From Neurospora crassa OR74A (Eukaryota; Ascomycota; Sordariomycetes; Sordariales; Sordariaceae): 64,000 nucleotides of DNA. The DNA lies in assembly GCF_000182925.2 (NCBI RefSeq), contig NC_026501.1, positions 2,356,001 to 2,420,000 of the forward strand, in the 5' to 3' direction. Both the position numbers and the translations under genes were made by a program. Below are positions 57,377 to 64,000 of the stretch, piece after piece. Under the pieces are notes generated by a model. It searched no databases. It saw only the letters and a list, made by a program, of their open reading frames with translations, and had not been told where the DNA came from. Each line of letters opens with the position of its first letter. Within the stretch, counting starts at the first letter, position 1.

Positions 57377-58564
57377 TTAACCTCTCGACGTCGGCCATGG
57401 GCTCCTGCTCCTACTTCTGCCGCTCTTGCGTTCGCTCCTGTGACCCAAATCGCGGTGGCGACGGCGCTCACGGTCATCTGTAAGATCGCGTTCACGGTCA
57501 TGTCTTTCGCTGTTGTGTCTGTCCCTATCCGTGCCTCTTTCCTTGTCCAGGTCCCGGCCCCGGTCCCGATATCTCTCCTGATCTCTCCTATGTCGGTCTT
57601 TGTCCCTGGCGAAATCTCGCCGCGATTGCCTATCGTCGTAATTTGCGTCCTGCATCTCCACGTCGTCCGCATCATCGCGTCTTCTTCTTTGTTGTTTGGC
57701 AGGGGAGGTTTCTTCTTTTTCGGACCTTGGCCTTTTCCTGTCGGGATGACGATCACGAGAACGAGGACGGTCATCACGACTCCGGGTACGGTCATCGTGG
57801 TTGCGGTCGCGGCCTCTGATGTCGCTGTCGACGTCCTCAACTCTCCTCGGAGACCGATGTGATCGATGTTGATGGCGACCACCCCGCTCCCTGTCCCGGT
57901 CCTTGTCTCCGTGTTCGTGCCTGTGTCTCCAACTAGACTTGTGCCTCTCCTTCTCCTCCCTCTTCTTCTCCCTTGTCAGCGCCTCCTCCACCTCTTTCTT
58001 CTTTTCCTCAATCAAAAACTCTTTCATAGGATCATCATCGTCATGATTTTCCAGCAGCAACTGCAGCTCCTTTTCCTCCTTCAACAGCGGCCTCCTCGGC
58101 TTTGTGTCATCCTCCTCTTCGTCTCCAGTATCATCCACCTCACTCGCCAACCCCCTTTCCCTTCTCTCCTTCCTCACCATATCCTCCCATCCAATCCTCC
58201 CCTCCTCCGGATCCTCATCATCCCTGATCTTGTATCTGGCATGGTCGACCCTGATCAGTCTCCCGCCAATCTCCGCTCCGCCCAAATTGTCGACGGCCAA
58301 ATCTGTGCTGCGCTGGTCCTCGTATTTCAACCAGCCGAAACCCTTGGACTTGCCAGTTTCCTTGTCGCGCACTAGTTTGAGGAAGACGGGCTCGCCAAAT
58401 TGGCTGAAGATGGTGATCACATCGCCCTCCGACAAGTCGTAGGGTAAGCCGCCAAAGTAGACAAAGGCGGTGTCGCGGTAGTCAACGTGCCAAGAGGCTT
58501 CGGGCGGGATGCCGGCTTCGATTTCGCGCTTGTTGAGGGCTTGGATGGCGCGGATTTGGTTCAT
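57377..58564 (-). CDS. IST3: Ist3/Snu17 (RBMX2) splicing factor, RES complex
   Basis: An intronless minus-strand frame of 395 residues. The N terminus MNQIRAIQALNKREIEAGI and SWHVDYRDTAFVYFGGLPYDLSEGD is the nearly invariant start of Ist3/RBMX2 proteins. It leads into one RRM (about residues 30-115) with RNP2 VYFGGL and RNP1 KGFGWLKYED, then the family's VDHARYKIRDDE extension. The rest is a long disordered tail rich in Arg, Asp, Glu, Lys and Ser (repeated RDR, RSRD, HRR words) ending RSGRSRSRSPWPTSRG, much longer than the yeast protein. Ist3 binds Bud13 and Pml1 to form the RES (retention and splicing) complex on the activated spliceosome near the branch point. It promotes splicing and retains unspliced RNA in the nucleus. 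Family assignment is secure. Confidence 0.95.
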   Translation of the reverse strand: MNQIRAIQALNKREIEAGIPPEASWHVDYRDTAFVYFGGLPYDLSEGDVITIFSQFGEPVFLKLVRDKETGKSKGFGWLKYEDQRSTDLAVDNLGGAEIGGRLIRVDHARYKIRDDEDPEEGRIGWEDMVRKERRERGLASEVDDTGDEEEDDTKPRRPLLKEEKELQLLLENHDDDDPMKEFLIEEKKKEVEEALTREKKREEKERHKSSWRHRHEHGDKDRDRERGGRHQHRSHRSPRRVEDVDSDIRGRDRNHDDRTRSRDDRPRSRDRHPDRKRPRSEKEETSPAKQQRRRRDDADDVEMQDANYDDRQSRRDFARDKDRHRRDQERYRDRGRDLDKERGTDRDRHNSERHDRERDLTDDRERRRHRDLGHRSERKSGRSRSRSPWPTSRG

Positions 58565-61166
58565 CGTAGGGGTTTAGCAGGGGTTTCTCCGCTGCTTCTT
58601 GTGGGTTTCTTCCACCTCCTTTGCGTCGGGGTCAATCGGGAAAGATTAGGATAGTCGTGCGGATAATGGCAATGGTTGTGCAGTTATTTGATCATTGAGA
58701 GTTTACGGTATAATTTTTTCTGGTGTGGCGCCCGTGTGCGCTGGGGTGACACGCCTAATTAGAGGAATCACGACTTTCTGTTGAGAATTGGCGTTGGTGA
58801 TGGTTGCGATGACGACGTTGGTCAAAGATGCCAAGAGCTGTAAGAAATCTGGACCATGCACTTACGCGCTCAAGATTCACCGCGCTCAGAAAGGTGGACG
58901 AAGTGGCGCCTGACAAGGGTTAGGACTGCTGTGCCAAGCGCGTGTGGATCGCGGTACACTACAGAAAAGGGGCTCTACACTACATTACTTAGGTAGGTAG
59001 GTAGGTACCTAAGTAGTTGTACATTGCAAGTGGTGAGGGGCAACTTCAGGGAAACAACAACGACGTTGCGCTTGTGGTGCGTGTGGGACATCATGATTGT
59101 TACATTTATGATGATTGATGTCTTGATTAGTTGCTCTTACGATTGTAATGGTGCTCACTGGTACTGGTTACTAAGTTTTGTGTGTTTTGCTGGTTTGTGC
59201 AATACATGAAGACTCCCTGGCTGACACCCTGGGTCTGGGTATTCAGGGTATTTTAGGGGACGAAGGGTAGCCCAGAAAAGTCTAAATTAACCTCAAGCCC
59301 CCCATGTGAGACACGGATACATGTAGAGCTAATTACCTTCGACGAAACCTCATGCCAGTTCTCCCCGGATGAATACCCTCCTGTTGAAAGTTGGCTCACA
59401 GGATACAGTTAGTTAGTAAAGATAGGGGTTGGAGATTTGGCATTGCCTAGGCTGATCCTTGACCGCTTTGTTCAACTCTCACCCTACACTAGGATTTTGA
59501 CAACTCACTGCAACAGAATCGTTTGGTGCAAATTGCGAGGTCGCCATCCAGGTTTTCATGATCATCGCTGACAACAGGTTTCAAGTTCGCGTCCGCAGCA
59601 GACATCATCTGATAGAGACTACCTTACTTGCCAATGGCATCAATGCTTCATTTTTTCTTCTTCTTCTTCCCAATAAATTACGGGCGAAGACTGACGTTGG
59701 ATGAAGAGAATTTACACATACCTACAGCACGGCAGCAACGTCCATCTTGCCGTCGTACCATGGAGCTGTCCGGTGGCACATGTGTGGGATGGGATGCGAA
59801 GGTGCAGGCAAGCCGCCAGCAGGCACTGCAGTCTGCAGCAGCCAGCCAGCATTGATGTGAGGTGGAGGAAAAGGAGGGGCGGGAAACATCCATGCAGTCA
59901 ACCTCAATGGCTGTGATTGTTTGCAAGAAGGAAAGGATGAAGAGTTTCCCATTGAAGACATTTTGAAGGCAATTCTGCTCTTCATGACCTTCAACGACAT
60001 CCTATCACGAGCCTCTATCTCATGCCAGGCCAAAAAGGGAGGTCCATGCTTCCCCGCCATTGGGTTTCTGTGGGCTTGGCAGGGTGTTGCTGTCTGTGCA
60101 TCGATGCTGCAAAAAACGGGAGCTCTGATAGCTCGGTCCAATCACAATCCAAATCAATCCAACCTAACATGTTCGTCCCAAAAGTTGCCAAGAGAGCTTC
60201 CCCTTTTGAATTCAAAAAAAAAGTTCCCCCAGACAAGCGACAAGGACGTGCCCAACAGACCCTCGCCTGCCATCCGGGCCACCGCTTCCCCTCCCCCCTC
60301 CCCCACCGCCTTGGGCCACTGGTGGATCGCCTTGTCTCCTCCCACCTGGCTTGGGTTAACATCTGGCCAAAATCCAAAAAGTGTTCAAAACACATCCGCC
60401 CAAGCAAACGCCAGTCATCGTGCGTTGAAAGGTGGTGTCTTCGCGGTGTTCATTGCCGCTTTTAGAGTTGTAGCATTGCCAAAAGAGACTACGAACGCCT
60501 AGCCCCCCCCTCTCTCTGCTCCCCCTCCCCTCTTCGGTGACAGACGAGGCGACCCTGTTCCCGTCCCTCGTTTCATGTGCGCAGTCTTCTTTTTCTTCCT
60601 CTTCCCTCTTTAAAATCGCCAAACATTGGGTGATTCGTATTGTTAAGGTTGACCTTCCTTGATCCACACCACGCCTAGCCCAGCCCTCCTCCTCGGGGCT
60701 CGTCCTGCTCTCATCTAGCTGTCCATACCTTCTTCCTTCACCATCCTTCCTCGCGCTGTCCCAACTTTTTTCCTCCTGTTCACATTCGCTATATCACCAG
60801 ACACGCTGGCGGCGACAAGAGTGTCTCTTTGTAGTTGCTTGTATCGCATTCGCTATCTCACTGTGCAACACAGCGCATAGTTATTCGACAAAACAGGGAA
60901 TCCCCTCCTCCGCCCGCATCTCTGGATCCAGTTCTGTTCCTCTGGTCGCCCACCCTGCGAACTCGATCACTCGACTGAGTGCTTCCCCGACCTGCGCTGT
61001 ATTCGTCACCAAGAATCCCGTCGAATCTGCTCCGTTGTTGAGCTTCTGAAAGCTGCGTCCAGCTCCACTGCCGCCTCCGCTTTCAGGCTTCATCAGTCCA
61101 CTGCTCTTCAGTTGTTTACCCGGCAGCGAACCAATTGGCGCGCCGTCGCCAGCTCCCAGCTTGATC
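58565..61166. other. 2.6 kb divergent intergenic region and leader
   Basis: Lies between Ist3 (minus) and the ceramide synthase gene (plus). It contains a GTAGGTAGGTAGGTACCTA microsatellite near 58993, and a pyrimidine-rich stretch from about 60500 that is probably the ceramide synthase promoter and leader. An open frame of 193 codons (59921-60502) has no ATG at its start and no recognisable content; I do not call it. Confidence 0.45.
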
Positions 61167-62976
61167 ATGGGCGATTCCCATACCCAAAGCTCCAGCAATG
61201 GCCCCGACTCACGAATGAGGCGGAATACCGCGACATCCTCCGTTCCCTCCTCCGGAATTACCAGCAGCAGCAGCGCAGCTCTCCCACCTCAGCGGAGGAC
61301 TGTCAAACGCGAGAAGTCTGGCAACCCCAAGAATATGAATGGTCCCCTCTACATGCAGCGCAACGAAAACATCGTTCTTGTTCGTCGCGTCAAGAGGAAG
61401 GGAGAGGGCCCTCTGAAACAGCTGACGCGCTGGTTCGTTGAGAATCAGATCGGTATGTGAACATTTCCCTAGAGGAACAAAGACACTCTAGTCAGGACGC
61501 AAAACACTAACTTCTCTCCCATGCAGGCTTCGCTTTCAACCTCCTTGCCCTCCTCTTCCTCGCCCATGGATGTATGCCTCGCGCCCGCTCCCATACCGGA
61601 AAGTACTTCACGCTCTCGTACTACAACCCAACGACCGGACAATACGGCCTCGGCAAGGATGACGGCTTCCTCATCTTCTTCTGCATCATTCTCTTTACCG
61701 GCCTCCGCGCCGCCACGCTGGAATACTTGTTCGCGCCGTACGCAAAGTCCAAGGGCATTTCCAAGAGGAAGGACATCACCAGGTTTAGCGAACAGGCTTG
61801 GCTCCTGATCTACTACAGCGTCTTCTGGACTCTCGGTCTCGTATGTTTTCTTTCTCCTTGCCATGCCATGGTGCCAGCCACTCGGTCGCCTCGTTGCCGC
61901 CCGCCGTTTCTTTCCGGGGCGATCCGGGTGAACACATAAGTTTGGGGACTGACAAGCCATGGTTTTTTTCTTATATAGTACATCTATTGGCAATCACCGC
62001 ACTTCTTCAACCTCCGAGAGCTCTGGACGAACTGGCCCAACCGCGAGCTCACCGGGATTATGAAGGGATACATGCTTGCCCAGCTTGCCTTCTGGCTGCA
62101 GCAAATCTTGGTCATCAACATTGAGGAGCGCAGAAAGGACCATTGGCAGATGTTTACGCATCACATCATCACCATCTGCCTCATCTACGCCTCTTACAGA
62201 TACGGCCACACCCGCGTGGGCAACCTTATCCTTGTCCTGATGGACGTTGTAGATTTGTTCCTTCCGGTAGGTCTACTTGCTCTTTACCACCAATACCGCA
62301 CATCCCAAATACTCACATCGTTCCCCATTTCCAGCTCGCCAAGTGCCTCAAATACCTCGGCCACTCCAGCGCCTGCGACTTCATGTTCGTAGTCTTCATG
62401 GTTTCCTGGTTCGTCGCCCGCCATGTTTTGTATCTGACGGTCTGCTACTCCGTCTACGCTCATACGACCTCCATCATTCCGTACGGCTGCTTCTCTGGTA
62501 CTCCCGGAAACCTGAAGGGTCCCTTCCAGCCGCCCGCTGACAAAGGCGCTCTCTACCTGCTCGAGCCGCTCTGGAACCCCGACGGACTGGTGTGCTATGA
62601 TGACACGGTCAAGTGGACCTTCCTCTCGATGCTGCTCTTCTTGCAGGCGTTGACCATCATGTGGTTTTCACTCATCATCCGCGTGGCTCTACGCGTGCTC
62701 AGGGGCGAAGGAGCTGATGATACGCGCAGTGATGACGAAGGTTGTGAAGATGTTGATGCAGAGGATGACGAGGATGAAACTGAGTTTGTTTACGAGGAGG
62801 CTCAAGCGCTGGCGGAGGAGGTTGGTGTTGATGAGCTTGACCTCAAGAACTGGGCGGAGAGAAGACGTGCCGGTCACGGCGTCGGCGGAGTGACTGCCAC
62901 CGGCGTGAGTCTGCCTGGTCATAGTGATCGGAAGGAACTGCTCGGACGGATTGGGTGTGAGAAGCAGGTTGAGTAA
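61167..62976 (+). CDS. LAG1: ceramide synthase (Lag1/Lac1 family)
   Basis: Four exons (61167-61452, 61527-61840, 61979-62266, 62335-62976) join in frame to 509 residues. A basic, Ser-rich cytosolic N terminus precedes the first membrane helix (GFAFNLLALLFLAHGC). The TLC (TRAM-Lag1-CLN8) domain holds the Lag motif in exon 3: WQMFTHHIITICLIYASYRY...GNLILVLMDVVDLFL, with the His pair at about 261-262 and Asp289/Asp292, residues known to be essential in yeast Lag1. Conserved FSEQAWLLIYYSVFWTLGLYIY precedes it, and FMFVVFMVSWFVARHVLYL follows. The C-terminal tail is very acidic (DDEGCEDVDAEDDEDETEF). The enzyme sits in the ER membrane and joins an acyl chain from acyl-CoA to a sphingoid base. Two or three paralogues are common in filamentous fungi; which one this is cannot be decided here. 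Confidence 0.94.
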
Positions 62977-64000
62977 AGAGGCTCCGCGTATAAACAAGAT
63001 AGGATATGGTACATGTCGATGTCACCGTAGTCGTCGTGTCATCCTCGTCGTCGGACGTTCCTAGATGAACGTCCGGGTAGTGGAGTGGCCGACTTCATTC
63101 TCTCCTGGTCGCTACGCATCGGATAAGGGAAGGACAGACCCTTGTTGGAAGCACGAGAAGAAAGAAAGGGTTCTCTTTATCCATATGTACTACAATTACC
63201 TGAAAAGAACCTAAGCGCCTACCTAAAAAAGCTTCTTTGTTTTCTTTTTCTTTTTCTCTTTTGTTTTGGGACCATAGAACGGGCACCTTTGGGCAGTTGG
63301 GCAATCGGGATAAGAAGAGGATTGAAATGAAATGGTTACTTTATGATATAATTGATGGTTCGGGCCTATGGGACTATGAGATGAGGAAAGGGAAAAAGAG
63401 AAAAAAGGTTCGAGGGCAACTTTATAGAGCAGAGTAGGATGCGGGCAGGCGTTCAGGGTCGAAGTGAAACATGTTCATGAAGAATCATCCCTTGCGAATC
63501 ATTCTCAGGGCTGCCTGGGCACTCGATACGGTATGTGAACTTGGTCTGTATTGGTGGCTGTGTCTACTGGATGAGGAACTTGCGGTCCCAGCTCCAAAAA
63601 CCCCATGATGCCTTCAGCGACACGTAGTACAGGTTACCCCGAAACCAACATGCAGCTGCACCATGCACAGCAATATCTACCGAACCAAGCAATCCTCCTT
63701 AAAAACACTGTCTGGTCTTGGAGTGAACTCCTGAAGTGAACAAAGGTATAACTCCAAGCCAAATAGATGACCGGATGAAATCCCATGTCCAGAGAAATCA
63801 AAAACGAATCGAAGCTTTCTTACGTACAACACAGAGAGATGAATGTTCAAGAAGTGAACCAGGGTAAAGAAGAATGTTTCAGTCAGCTGACGTAGCTAGC
63901 CAATAACATTCAACACCCAAAGAAAGAATATGATGCAGATACCGCCATGATACCGGTCCCTTTGTCTCCAGATGTTTCCCATGATAGCCTTTTGGTAGTC
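62977..64000. other. 3' flank of the ceramide synthase gene to window end
   Basis: No gene supported. 63230-63260 is a T/C-rich tract. Short open frames only. Confidence 0.45.

Noticed and set aside
59921-60502. 193-codon open frame upstream of the ceramide synthase
   Set aside because: It starts without ATG, has no recognisable motif, and overlaps opposite-strand frames of similar length; it looks like chance openness in GC-balanced leader DNA.

Overview
The window is a piece of a filamentous ascomycete genome (Pezizomycotina, most likely Sordariomycetes). The evidence is short 50-100 nt spliceosomal introns with GT..AG (a few GC..AG) borders, single-copy eukaryotic genes of fungal type (RES-complex Ist3, Cdc11-type septin, PROPPIN, Lag1 ceramide synthase, dynein light intermediate chain), CCTACC microsatellites in gene flanks, and a 21 kb AT-rich island with the signature of repeat-induced point mutation (RIP).

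Layout. 0.3-10.7 kb is an accessory-looking stretch: a full-length ABCB transporter, a secreted rhamnogalacturonan acetylesterase (CE12), a broken UDP-glycosyltransferase, and a DHA2-type MFS transporter with an abnormal first intron. An intron-containing tRNA-Pro(AGG) follows at 11.5 kb, then a DUF255/thioredoxin-like (SSP411/SPATA20) protein at 12.9-15.6 kb. 16.8-19.6 kb holds a diverged tandem duplication of a small unrecognised gene: one copy has three clean exons, the other is frameshifted. Between them lies a cluster of inverted repeats including a hairpin of about 150 nt. 19.6-23.2 kb shows no gene I can support. A dynein light intermediate chain (minus strand) ends this arm.

25.8-47.0 kb is the RIP island, with four 100-N assembly gaps. 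It is not formless. Several long plus-strand reading frames can still be read through it, and most of the in-frame stops are TAA/TAG where CAA/CAG (Gln) would fit. One of them is recognisably a SNF2-family helicase. The frames are accompanied by many copies of a short repeat with a palindromic core (perfect copy TTCGCTTTAATTAAAGCGAA at 45033), by a ~93-bp tandem array and by several shorter tandem repeats. At the right border sits an intact, apparently un-RIPped IS630/Tc1/mariner-superfamily transposon with 29-bp terminal inverted repeats.

48.5-64 kb is an ordinary core-genome arm: a BAX-inhibitor/TMBIM protein, a Cdc11-type septin (minus), an Hsv2/WIPI-type PROPPIN with one GC-AG intron, the splicing factor Ist3 (minus) and a ceramide synthase. 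These genes are housekeeping and do not form one pathway. Most gene ends and exon joins below were read by hand and checked for frame closure; no database search was possible.
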